Source of the DNA: Prauserella aidingensis
GTDB taxonomy: Bacteria; Actinomycetota; Actinomycetes; Mycobacteriales; Pseudonocardiaceae
Length of the DNA stretch: 64,000 nt
Assembly (NCBI RefSeq): GCF_024171865.1
Contig: NZ_JAMTCN010000006.1
Span: forward strand, 124,001 to 188,000
Reading direction: 5' to 3'
Positions 45,366-53,311 of the stretch are shown here, piece after piece. Position numbers and translations under genes: made by a program. The number at the start of each line of letters is the position of its first letter. The first letter of the stretch is position 1. The notes under the pieces are model-generated. The model was not told the origin of the DNA. It saw only the letters and a program-made list of their open reading frames with translations, and did no database searches.

Positions 45366-45394
45366 ACCGTAACGGGTGCCGGGGGGTTGCGCAA
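45366..45394 (-). promoter_or_regulatory. rpfB promoter
   Basis: TTGCGC (45394-45389) and TACGGT (45371-45366) with a 17-bp spacer on the minus strand, about 165 bp upstream of the chosen start. The rest of the 252-bp gap, 45218-45469, forms a long leader in which I see no known riboswitch. Confidence 0.5.
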
Positions 45395-45469
45395 ACACGG
45401 CCCGCGATCCCGTGACCTTCGTCACCTGGGCCGATCGACGGTTGCACCCCCGTGGTTGTCGCAGTGCGA

Positions 45470-46321
45470 TCACGCCGAGGTGACGCTCCGCGACGGCGAG
45501 AGGCCGAACACCCGCTCGGCATTACTCCGAACGGAGTCGGCGACCGTGTCGACCGGCTCCCCACGAAGCTCCGCGAGCCCGTGAAGGGTATAGGCCGCGC
45601 AATACGGCTCGTTCGGGTGTCCCCGATAGGGGTGCGGAGTGAGGAACGGCGCATCGGTCTCGACCAGATACTGCTCCGCGGGTACGAGCTTCGCCGCCTC
45701 GTGCAGGCCCGCGGCGTTCCGGAACGTGACGGTGCCCGCGAACGACAGTACGTAGCCGGCGTCGACGCAGCGGCGCGCCATGTCGCCGTCCCCCGAGAAG
45801 CAGTGGAATACCACGGTGTCCGGGGCGCCCTCCTCGTCGAGGATCCGCAGGATGTCCTCGTGCGCCTCGCGGTCGTGGATCATCAGCGGCTTGCCGATCC
45901 GCTTGGCGAGGTCGATGTGCCACCGGAACGCCTCCTGCTGGGCGTCCGGCGGTGAGTAGTCCCAGTAGTAGTCCAGACCGGTCTCGCCGACGGCGACGAC
46001 GCGGTCGCCCGCCACGAGACGTTCGATCTCGGCCCGCTCGGTGTCGCCGAAGTCCGCGGTGCGGGTCGGGTGGATCGCCACGGCGGCGAACACGCGCGCG
46101 TCCCACGTCGCCGCGTCGGCGGCCCACCTGGCGGCGGCGAGGTCGTCGGCGACGGTCACCACCCGCTCGATGCCCGCCCTGCCCGCGCGGTCGAGCAGTC
46201 CCGCCACGTCCGCCGGTGTGCCGTCGCCGCAGGCGTCCAGGTGGGTGTGCGCGTCCACCGCGGGCGACGGCAGGCGTTCCGGCACCGGCGGCGGCGCGTC
46301 ACGGTCTCTCTTCCGGCTCAC
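45470..46321 (-). CDS. tatD: TatD family metal-dependent hydrolase
   Basis: A 283-residue TatD DNase. Metal ligands: AVDAHTHLDACG (HxH near residue 25), VAVGETGLDYYWDYSPPDAQ (Glu), PLMIHDREAHEDILRIL (His), VFHCFSGDGDMARRC (His) and LVETDAPFLTPHPYRG (Asp). It is a 3'-5' DNA exonuclease linked to DNA repair or RNA quality control. It starts at GTG 46321, 33 bp from the metG stop, so metG-tatD is probably one operon. The same order is found in M. tuberculosis. Confidence 0.94.
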   Translation of the reverse strand: MSRKRDRDAPPPVPERLPSPAVDAHTHLDACGDGTPADVAGLLDRAGRAGIERVVTVADDLAAARWAADAATWDARVFAAVAIHPTRTADFGDTERAEIERLVAGDRVVAVGETGLDYYWDYSPPDAQQEAFRWHIDLAKRIGKPLMIHDREAHEDILRILDEEGAPDTVVFHCFSGDGDMARRCVDAGYVLSFAGTVTFRNAAGLHEAAKLVPAEQYLVETDAPFLTPHPYRGHPNEPYCAAYTLHGLAELRGEPVDTVADSVRSNAERVFGLSPSRSVTSA

Positions 46322-46354
46322 GTCTTCTCCCCGGCTGGTCGTGTCACGATCGGT

Positions 46355-48148
46355 TCAGCTCTGGATGGGCGCCCACTCGGGGCCGGTCTCGCCCAGCGAC
46401 GCGTCGAGCTTGGCGAACAGCGGCGACGGCTTCTCGAGTGGCCTGCCGACCTCCACCGGTGTCGACTCCCACGTCGCCTGCTCGTGCGAGTAGTCGCCCG
46501 TGAGGATCGGATTCGTGCGCCCGGGGATGTCGAGGTCCTCGACGTCGTGGCACTCGGGCTGCGCCGCCCACACACCCGTGCCGCCGAGGGCCTCGTGGAC
46601 CTTCTGCGCGGCGTGCGGCAGGAACGGAGTCAGGAGCGCGTTCGCATCGGACACGACCTGCAGCGCCGTGTGCAGCACCGCGTCCCGTCGGTCCGGATCC
46701 TCCTTGAGTTTCCACGGCTCCTGGTCGGACAGGTACTTGTTGGCCGCGGACACGACGCGCATCGCCTCGCCGGCCGCCTGCTTGAAGCGCGAGTGCCGCA
46801 GGTGCGTGCCGACCGTGTCGAACGCCCCGCGAGAGAGAGCCTTGAGTTCCTCGTCGGCGGGCGCGGGCGCGGTCGGCGCCGGTACGCCACCGTTGTTCTT
46901 GTGCGCCAACGAGATCGACCGGTTGACGAGGTTTCCCCACTCGTTGGCGAGCTCGAAGTTGGTGCGGCGGACGAACTCGTCCCAGGTGAAGTCGGTGTCC
47001 TGCGTCTCGGGACCGGCGACGCTGATGAAGTAGCGCAGCGTGTCGGGACCGAACTCGCGCAGGAAGTCCTCGACGTAGATGACCGTGCCGCGCGAGGTCG
47101 AGAACTTCGACCCGCTCATGGTGAGGAACTCGCTCGAGACGATCTCGCCGGGCAGGTTCAGCGTGCCGTACGGACCCGGCTCGCCGCCCTTGTCGCCCTG
47201 GCCGTTGTGGCCGAGCAGGAACGCGGGCCACAGCTGGGCGTGGAACGTGATGTTGTCCTTGCCCATGAAGTAGAAGGACTGCGCGTCCGGGTCGGTCCAG
47301 AACGGCTTCCACGCGTCCGGGTCGCCGCTGCGCCGGGCCCACTCGACGCTGGCGGAGAAATAGCCGATGACCGCGTCGAACCACACGTAGAACCGCTTGA
47401 GCGGCTGGTCGCGCCACCCGTCGAGCGGCACCTTCACACCCCAGTCCAGGTCGCGCGTGATGGGACGGGGGCGCATGTCGTCGACGAGGTTCTTGGTGAA
47501 GTTCAGAACGTTCGGGCGCCAGTCGGTCTTGGTCGACAGCCAGTCGCCGAGCGACTCGGTGAAGGCGGGCAGGTCGAGGAACAGGTGCTCGGTCTCGACG
47601 AATTCGGGCTTCTCACCGTTGATGCGCGAACGCGGGTTCTTCAGCTCGGCGGCGTCGAGCTGGTTGCCGCAGTTGTCGCACTGGTCGCCGCGCGCCCCGT
47701 CGTAGCCGCAGAGGGGGCATGTGCCCTCGATGTAGCGGTCCGGCAGCGTGCGTCCCGTCGACGGGCTGACGGCACCGGTGGTCGTCTTCGGCACGACGTA
47801 GCCGTTGCGGTGCAGCGCCAGGAAGATCTGCTGCACCACCTCGGCGTGGTTGCCCGTCGTGGTGCGCGTGAACAGGTCGTAGGACAGGCCGAGGCCGCGC
47901 AGGTCCTGACTGATCTGGCGGGTGTACTTGTCGGCCGTCTCCTGCGGCGAGAGGCCTTCCTTGTCGGACTGCACCAGGATGGGCGTGCCGTGTTCGTCGG
48001 TTCCGGAGACCATGAGCACTCGGTTGCCGGCCATTCGCTGATACCGCGAGAAGACGTCGGAGGGGACGCCGAAACCGGACACATGACCGATGTGGCGGGG
48101 GCCGTTGGCGTAAGGCCAGGCCACCGCGGTCAACACAGAGGTGCTCAT
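46355..48148 (-). CDS. metG: Methionyl-tRNA synthetase
   Basis: A 597-residue class I synthetase. HIGH motif: [20 protein letters not shown]; the zinc knuckle has four Cys ([20 protein letters not shown]); KMSKS-equivalent [20 protein letters not shown]; anticodon-binding helix bundle at the end. It lacks the C-terminal tRNA-binding (EMAP-like) extension of some MetGs. No Shine-Dalgarno is seen before the ATG at 48148; TAACCT lies 8 nt upstream and fits a -10 box, so the mRNA may be leaderless. tatD follows. Confidence 0.95.
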   Translation of the reverse strand: MSTSVLTAVAWPYANGPRHIGHVSGFGVPSDVFSRYQRMAGNRVLMVSGTDEHGTPILVQSDKEGLSPQETADKYTRQISQDLRGLGLSYDLFTRTTTGNHAEVVQQIFLALHRNGYVVPKTTTGAVSPSTGRTLPDRYIEGTCPLCGYDGARGDQCDNCGNQLDAAELKNPRSRINGEKPEFVETEHLFLDLPAFTESLGDWLSTKTDWRPNVLNFTKNLVDDMRPRPITRDLDWGVKVPLDGWRDQPLKRFYVWFDAVIGYFSASVEWARRSGDPDAWKPFWTDPDAQSFYFMGKDNITFHAQLWPAFLLGHNGQGDKGGEPGPYGTLNLPGEIVSSEFLTMSGSKFSTSRGTVIYVEDFLREFGPDTLRYFISVAGPETQDTDFTWDEFVRRTNFELANEWGNLVNRSISLAHKNNGGVPAPTAPAPADEELKALSRGAFDTVGTHLRHSRFKQAAGEAMRVVSAANKYLSDQEPWKLKEDPDRRDAVLHTALQVVSDANALLTPFLPHAAQKVHEALGGTGVWAAQPECHDVEDLDIPGRTNPILTGDYSHEQATWESTPVEVGRPLEKPSPLFAKLDASLGETGPEWAPIQS

Positions 48149-48270
48149 ACTTGAACAGGTTACGGCGGCCCGTACCAGCACCTTGAGGGAGGCGGGCGGC
48201 CGAACACGGGTGGCGCACGTGCGTCTCGCCGGGACGGGGTTCGGGCGGGCACCGTGGTGCGTGACGCCGT

Positions 48271-48334
48271 GCAGCGGGAAGCGGCCGGGCAGCGGGGTGC
48301 GGGCAGCGGGGTGCGGGCAGCGGGAAGCGGCCGG
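48271..48334. repeat. Alternating 18/14-nt GC-rich repeats
   Basis: Four units: GCAGCGGGAAGCGGCCGG, GCAGCGGGGTGCGG, GCAGCGGGGTGCGG, GCAGCGGGAAGCGGCCGG. They form a near mirror order in the 280-bp gap between metG and the PadR gene. No gene is supported in 48149-48428. Confidence 0.7.
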
Positions 48335-48428
48335 GCCGACGTCTCCGGCCGCCTTCGGCGTCGTGGCCGCCCCGACGGTGGGAGGATGGTGCCTCCCGCT
48401 ACGCGACCAGGGACGGAGGCCGGAAGCG

Positions 48429-49043
48429 GTGTCGGCGACACGGTTGCTCGTGCTCGGTGTGGTGCGGATGCACGGCGGATCGGGTGGTGCGCACGGCTAC
48501 CAGGTGCGGCGGGAGCTGTTGTCGTGGTCCGCGGACAAGTGGGCCAACGTCCAGCCGGGGTCGATCTACCACGCGTTGAAGCGCCTCGCGCTCGAAGGAC
48601 TGCTCGAGCAGGTGGAGACGCCGCAGGGGAAGGGCCCCGACCGGCTCGCGTACACCCTGACCCGCGCGGGCGAGGACGCCTTCCAACGGGAGCTGCAACA
48701 GCGCATCGCCGACGTCGACGGCGCAGCCGGGGGTGCCCACGAGTTCTCGGCCGCGCTGGTGTTCATCACGTGCCTGCCCCGCCGACTGGCACTCGACCTG
48801 CTCGAGTACCGCCTCGTCCAGCTCGACGGTCAGCGCGAGAACGTCACCTCCGTGCTCGACAAGGGCATCGAGTGGGGACAGCCCGCGCACGTCAACGAGC
48901 TGTACCGGCTGTGGCTCGCCCACTGCGACGCCGACATCTCGTGGACCACGGACCTCGTCGCGCGGCTGCGCGCGGGCGAGTACGTGATGGCCGACGACGC
49001 AGGCCACAACTTCGGTTCCGCGGCGCACGGCGCCACGTCCTGA
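48429..49043 (+). CDS. PadR family transcriptional regulator
   Basis: A 204-residue regulator. The winged helix ([20 protein letters not shown], then [20 protein letters not shown] and [20 protein letters not shown]) is at the N-terminus; the C-terminal half contains the PadR alpha-helical dimerisation region. The start at GTG 48429 begins directly with the domain. The gene sits 275 bp upstream of an ABC exporter on the same strand, the usual arrangement for LmrA/PadR-type repressors of drug pumps. A palindrome at 49190-49207 is a likely target. Confidence 0.85.
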   Translation: MSATRLLVLGVVRMHGGSGGAHGYQVRRELLSWSADKWANVQPGSIYHALKRLALEGLLEQVETPQGKGPDRLAYTLTRAGEDAFQRELQQRIADVDGAAGGAHEFSAALVFITCLPRRLALDLLEYRLVQLDGQRENVTSVLDKGIEWGQPAHVNELYRLWLAHCDADISWTTDLVARLRAGEYVMADDAGHNFGSAAHGATS

Positions 49044-49189
49044 TCCGAGGAGCCCCGACCCGCGCCGTCGCACCGGAGCTCGGCCCGCCGCACGGGGACC
49101 GTTCGCTCTGCGCGGTATCGCTCCGGGCGAAAACTCGTCGCGTCGCCCGCCTTCGGCGGCCACGCTCATCCTAACTCGACTCCACCCTG

Positions 49190-49207
49190 CTAATCAAATT
49201 TGACTAG
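49190..49207. promoter_or_regulatory. Candidate PadR operator upstream of the ABC exporter
   Basis: CTAATCAAATTTGACTAG is an 18-bp palindrome with one mismatched pair, very AT-rich for this genome. TTGACT within it could be the -35 of the exporter promoter, with GACAGT 17 bp later. PadR regulators usually bind AT-rich palindromes of this kind; recognition is inferred. Confidence 0.55.
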
Positions 49208-49317
49208 ATGCTGTTCGCGGAGGACAGTGGCCGCATCACCGGCCGTTCGGCCGGACCACGCGGTCGGCCACGTCCACACGCGACGGCGGACCCACACTTC
49301 ACTCGACGGGGGTTTCC

Positions 49318-50358
49318 TTGATCAAGGCACGTGGCCTGCAGCGACGGTTCACGTCGCGCGGGCGCACCGTGGACGCGGTGAAAGGCGTCGACATCGACGT
49401 CACCGAAGGCGAGCTGGTCGGCTTCCTCGGGCCCAACGGCGCGGGGAAGACGACGACGCTGCGCATGCTGACGACCCTGCTCACGCCCACGGCGGGCGAG
49501 GCACAGGTGGCCGGATGCGATCTGCGCGCCGATCCGGTCGGGGTGCGCAGGCGTATCGGTTACGTCGCGCAGGGCGGCGGCACCGGGCCCGAATGCAAGG
49601 TGGCCGAGGAGATCGAGCTCCAGGGCAGGCTCTACGGGCTCGGCAAGGCCGACGCGATCGAGCGGGGCAAGGAGCTGACCGAGCAACTCGACCTGTCCGG
49701 ATTGGACCAGCGGCTGACGAAGACACTCTCCGGCGGTCAGCGGCGCAGGCTCGACATCGCGCTCGGGCTGATCCACTCACCGAAGCTGGTGTTCTTCGAC
49801 GAACCGACGACCGGGCTCGACCCGCAGAGCCGGGCGAACCTGTGGGAACACATCCGCATGCTGCGCTCCGAACAGGGCGTGACCCTCTTCCTCACGACGC
49901 ACTACCTGGAGGAGGCCGACGCGCTCTGCGACCGCATCCTCGTCATCGACGGTGGCGAGATCGTCGCCGAGGGCACACCGGACGCACTCAAGGCGCGGGT
50001 GTCCGGCGACAGCGTCGCACTCGGTGTCGACGACGACGTCACGACGAGGGCCGCCGAGATCGTCGGCAGAGTCGAGGGCGCCCACGAGCTGACGACCGCG
50101 CCCGGTGAGGTGCGATTCCGCGTGCCACGCGGCGACACGGCACTGCCCGCGCTGCTGCGGGCGTTCGACGCCGAGAACCTGACGATGCAGTCGATGCAGG
50201 TGCAGCGGCCGACCCTGGACGACGTGTTCCTGACCCTCACCGGCCGCAGCCTCCGCGACTCCAGCGGCAGCGACTCCAGCGGCGGCGACGCGGACGCGGC
50301 AGCCGAGGCATCGGCCGACGACAACGAGCGAAACGAGGTGCCGACCCGTGCTGCGTGA
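49318..50358 (+). CDS. DrrA-type ABC transporter ATP-binding protein
   Basis: A 346-residue ATPase of the daunorubicin-resistance (DrrA) family. Walker A FLGPNGAGKTTTLRMLTTLL; signature TLSGGQRRRLDIALGLI; Walker B LVFFDEPTTGLDPQSRANLW; H-loop LFLTTHYLEEADALCDR. The C-terminal DrrA assembly region contains TLDDVFLTLTGRSLRD, followed by an acidic Ser/Asp tail. It powers the export of a drug or lipid with the permease downstream. It starts at TTG 49318. The overlap with the permease (11 nt) shows translational coupling. Confidence 0.9.
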   Translation: MIKARGLQRRFTSRGRTVDAVKGVDIDVTEGELVGFLGPNGAGKTTTLRMLTTLLTPTAGEAQVAGCDLRADPVGVRRRIGYVAQGGGTGPECKVAEEIELQGRLYGLGKADAIERGKELTEQLDLSGLDQRLTKTLSGGQRRRLDIALGLIHSPKLVFFDEPTTGLDPQSRANLWEHIRMLRSEQGVTLFLTTHYLEEADALCDRILVIDGGEIVAEGTPDALKARVSGDSVALGVDDDVTTRAAEIVGRVEGAHELTTAPGEVRFRVPRGDTALPALLRAFDAENLTMQSMQVQRPTLDDVFLTLTGRSLRDSSGSDSSGGDADAAAEASADDNERNEVPTRAA

Positions 50359-51115
50359 CACCTGGCTCATCTTCCGGCGCGACGCGACCCTGCTGTTGCG
50401 CAATCCCGCGTGGTTGGCGATCGGCGTGATGCAGCCGGTGCTGTACCTGGTGCTGTTCGGCCCGCTGATGGAGCGGATCGTGACCAGCACGCCCGGCTTC
50501 CCACCCGGCAGCAGTTGGACGATCCTCACCCCCGCGCTGATCGTTCAGCTCGCCCTGTTCAGCGCGACGACGGCGGGCTTCTCGCTGCTGGCCGACCTGC
50601 GCAACGGCGTGGTCGAACGACTCCGCGTCACGCCGGCCAGCCGGGTGGCACTGCTGCTCGGCAAGGTCCTGATGAACGGCCTGACCACGGTGGCGCAGGC
50701 GATCATCATCACCATCCTCGCGTTCCTCGTGTTCGGCCTGTCGGCGCCGATCGGCGGGATCCTGCTGACACTGCTGATCGTGGCGATGCTGTCGGTGACG
50801 TTGGCGTCGGCGTCGTACGCGGTCGCGCTGACCCTGCGCAACGAGCAGGCGTTCCCCGCGCTGGTGAACTCGGTGATGATGCCGGTACTGCTGTTGTCCG
50901 GAATCCTCGTGCCGATCACGACCGGACTCGCACCGGACTGGTTGTACGCGATCTCGCGGGTCAATCCGTTCACGCACATCGTCGACGCGGGCCGTGCCGG
51001 GTTCCGCGGCGACTTCTCCGTTGACGCGCTGCTCACCGGGTCGATCGTGCTCGTCGTACTGATGTCGCTGTGCGTGTTCTGGGGCGCGCGAACGTTCCGG
51101 AGGGAGAACGCCTGA
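50348..51115 (+). CDS. DrrB-type ABC-2 permease
   Basis: A 255-residue integral membrane protein with about six helices, for example PAWLAIGVMQPVLYLVLFGP, then IVQLALFSATTAGFSLLADL, AIIITILAFLVFGLSAPIGG and VMMPVLLLSGILVPITTGLA. It contains the ABC-2 motif FGPLMERI and a C-terminal SRVNPFTHIVDAGR. It starts at GTG 50348 within the ATPase gene. Together they form an exporter probably controlled by the PadR gene. The substrate is unknown. A hairpin terminator follows the stop. Confidence 0.88.
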   Translation: MLRDTWLIFRRDATLLLRNPAWLAIGVMQPVLYLVLFGPLMERIVTSTPGFPPGSSWTILTPALIVQLALFSATTAGFSLLADLRNGVVERLRVTPASRVALLLGKVLMNGLTTVAQAIIITILAFLVFGLSAPIGGILLTLLIVAMLSVTLASASYAVALTLRNEQAFPALVNSVMMPVLLLSGILVPITTGLAPDWLYAISRVNPFTHIVDAGRAGFRGDFSVDALLTGSIVLVVLMSLCVFWGARTFRRENA

Positions 51116-51124
51116 CACGCCGCG

Positions 51125-51172
51125 GGTGATGGCCGCCTGACGTGCGCGAACGCACGTAGGGTGGCCGTCACC
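51125..51172 (+). terminator. Terminator of the ABC exporter operon
   Basis: Nested stems: the outer GGTGATGGCC/GGCCGTCACC (one G-T pair) encloses the inner ACGTGCG-CGAA-CGCACGT. It begins 10 bp after the permease stop. Confidence 0.7.
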
Positions 51173-51198
51173 ATCGCTTCCGGCAGCTAGGGGGACCC

Positions 51199-51792
51199 GT
51201 GACGGAGCCCGCGGGCGCGAGCGGCGTCGGACTGGAGCTGCGCGAGTCCGTGCCGGACTGGACGCGGCTGCGCGCGAGGGCCGTCACGTTCGCGTCGATC
51301 ACCGTCACCGAGAACCTCAACTGGAGCGAACCGAGTTCGGCCCGGCAGCTCACGTGCGCACTCGACGCGGGCGTGCACGCGGGGATCCGCCATCTCGCCA
51401 GGGAAGGCGGCGCCGTCGACCAGGCACGGCACGTCGTGCGCACCGGCGCGCCGCTCGGGGCGTTCGCACCCGGAGTGCTCGCGCCCGCCCTGGACGCCCG
51501 CGCGGCCGGGATCGACGACCGGTTCGTCAAGACGTGGATCAAGACGATCCGCGGCGAGGCCGGGATCGGCAAGGCCCTGGTGTACGCCGAGTTCGAGGAC
51601 TGGCAGCACCGGTTCCACCCGGACAAGTGGGCCGACGCCGGCGTGGTGCTGTGGCTCGTGCGGCGCAACGGCATCCCCGGCAGGCCGGGCTGGTTCCACA
51701 GCAGACTCGGCGTGCACCAGCACACCGGCGACGGCCCCGGCGCGACGTCGGCGCTCGTCTACCCGTTCACCCTCGCCGACGTGCTGCTGTGA
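51199..51792 (+). CDS. Unknown protein, weakly GH25-like
   Basis: A 197-residue cytoplasmic protein I do not recognise with confidence. It opens VPDWTRLRARAVTFASITVT and continues LDAGVHAGIRHLAREGG, then GKALVYAEFEDWQHRFHPDK. This alternation of strand and helix is reminiscent of a glycoside hydrolase family 25 barrel (IDW..K..GVSFAFIKATEG), but the catalytic DxE of GH25 is not visible and there is no signal peptide. GTG 51199 has AGGGGG upstream. It sits in an accessory stretch between the ABC exporter and a HigA remnant. Function unknown. Confidence 0.5.
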   Translation: MTEPAGASGVGLELRESVPDWTRLRARAVTFASITVTENLNWSEPSSARQLTCALDAGVHAGIRHLAREGGAVDQARHVVRTGAPLGAFAPGVLAPALDARAAGIDDRFVKTWIKTIRGEAGIGKALVYAEFEDWQHRFHPDKWADAGVVLWLVRRNGIPGRPGWFHSRLGVHQHTGDGPGATSALVYPFTLADVLL

Positions 51793-51882
51793 ACCCGCCG
51801 TGGGCCCACGTGGCCCTACAAGCTCGAACAGCTCAAAGGAGACCACCCGGGCGAGATCCTTCCCGAGGATTTCCTCGTCCCC

Positions 51883-52116
51883 ATGGGCCTCAGCGCGTAT
51901 GCACTCGCCAAGGCGATCCACGTGCCCGAGTCACGGATCGGAGCGATCCTCAAGGGGCAGCGCGCGATCACCGCCGACACCGGACTCCGGCTGTCCCGCT
52001 ATTTCGGGTTGAACGACCACTACTGGACCCGCATCCAGGAGTCCTACGACGTCGAGATCGCCCGCGACGCGATCGGCGACCAGCTCGAGGACATCGAGCC
52101 GATGGCGGCGGCGTAG
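51883..52116 (+). CDS. Orphan HigA-type antitoxin, N-terminally shortened
   Basis: The frame encodes MGLSAYALAKAIHVPESRIG, then AILKGQRAITADTGLRLSRY and FGLNDHYWTRIQESYDVEIA, a standard HigA helix-turn-helix and C-terminal core. The usual N-terminus (HPGEILPEDFLVP) is also encoded just upstream in the same frame (from 51844), but no ATG, GTG or TTG exists between it and the stop at 51790. So only a 77-residue protein from ATG 51883 can be made by normal rules. No HigB toxin is visible. It may be a decayed antitoxin or a solitary regulator. Confidence 0.65.
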   Translation: MGLSAYALAKAIHVPESRIGAILKGQRAITADTGLRLSRYFGLNDHYWTRIQESYDVEIARDAIGDQLEDIEPMAAA

Positions 52117-52126
52117 CGGCCGGCGA

Positions 52127-53158
52127 CTATCGGGCCTCGATGCGGGTTCGGGTGAGGAAGACGTTGTACGGGCCCCACTGCGAGACGAGGTAGTAGAGGT
52201 CGAATCCGCCCGGCCGGTCGCCCGGCGCTCCGGCCGCGCCGTCCGCCGTCCCGTCGAGCGACCAGGGGTGGAGGAACCCTCCGTAGATCGCCGGGTGTTC
52301 GTCGCCGGACACGACGACGTCTCCCGCCGTCCACGGACCGGTCGGCGCGGGTGCACTGCGGAGCACGAGGCCGCGGCGCGGTTCGTCGAGGTGCACCATC
52401 AGCCACCGCCCGCACCCACGGTGATAGCCGACGGACATCTCCCCGACCGACCCGTCGAAGACCGGTGCCGCCGCGTCCTCGTCACCACGCCAACCGGCAC
52501 CGTCCCAGTACTCGTACGCCCGTACGCGCAGCAGGTCCGCGGGCCGCACCCGGGCGAGGTAGGGCAGGTCGTGCCTGCCGTTGGTGGTGCCGAACAGCAG
52601 GACGTGCTCGCCGTCGCGGGCGAACGCGCCGACCTGGAACCTGCTCCCGCCGCCGGGGTTCTTCCACCGAGCCCCGCGGGGTCTGCTCCACGTGCGCCCG
52701 TCGTCGTGGGACACGGCGACGCCGGCATGGTCGGTGCGCCAGTGTCCGGGCTCGCCCCACTCGCGCACCGACATGTAGTGGGCGTAGTGCACGCCGTCGA
52801 CGGTGATCGCACCGTTCGGCACGACCGTCACCTCACGCCTGCCCGACGGGATGACCTGCGCCGCCCCACCGCCGCGCCGGGTCACGACGCCGCCCAGTGA
52901 CAGCCCGCCGGAGAGGTCGCGGGCGGTGGACCAGGCGAGCACGTTGCTGCGCCAGTCCGCCGACCCCGGCCCGGCGCCGTGGCCGCCCCAGCCGTCACCG
53001 AAGGTGTCACCGAACAGCGCGAACACCCTGCCGCCACCCGCGTCCCACAGGATGCCGAGGTCCGTCGCGGCGATCGCGAACCGTTCGGCGGTCCGGTTCG
53101 GCGAGTCGGCGCCCGTGACCGGGGCGATCCGTTCCGTCTCCGCGGGTGCGACGTCCAT
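52127..53158 (-). CDS. DUF4185-like protein (five-bladed propeller type)
   Basis: A 343-residue protein with repeated blades rich in W, G and D: DLGILWDAGGGRVFALFGDT, then FGDGWGGHGAG; VAVSHDDGRTWSRPRGARWK (Asp-box-like); YEYWDGAGWRGDEDAAAPVF; GGFLHPWSLDG; LYYLVSQWGPYNVFLTRTRI. This is the arrangement of DUF4185/DUF5005 proteins, some of which are glycan-active. The ATG at 53158 gives no signal peptide, which is odd as most relatives are secreted; an exported form from an upstream start is not supported. Function unknown. Confidence 0.78.
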   Translation of the reverse strand: MDVAPAETERIAPVTGADSPNRTAERFAIAATDLGILWDAGGGRVFALFGDTFGDGWGGHGAGPGSADWRSNVLAWSTARDLSGGLSLGGVVTRRGGGAAQVIPSGRREVTVVPNGAITVDGVHYAHYMSVREWGEPGHWRTDHAGVAVSHDDGRTWSRPRGARWKNPGGGSRFQVGAFARDGEHVLLFGTTNGRHDLPYLARVRPADLLRVRAYEYWDGAGWRGDEDAAAPVFDGSVGEMSVGYHRGCGRWLMVHLDEPRRGLVLRSAPAPTGPWTAGDVVVSGDEHPAIYGGFLHPWSLDGTADGAAGAPGDRPGGFDLYYLVSQWGPYNVFLTRTRIEAR

Positions 53159-53311
53159 GCCGCGAACGTAGCGGCGATCGACCCGCTCCGCCCGACCCGT
53201 CGTGGAGATCAACAAGTAATCGCCGGGAAACACCGGCGACCTAGGTTGCCGCCCGGGCTCGTGTTCACCCACGTGCCCGCGACCCAGTTCCCGACGAACG
53301 GAGCAGCACGC

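Noticed and set aside
45218-45469. Possible c-di-AMP (ydaO-type) riboswitch before rpfB
   Set aside because: Such elements precede rpf genes in some actinobacteria, but the leader after the predicted start is too short and I could not find the conserved core.
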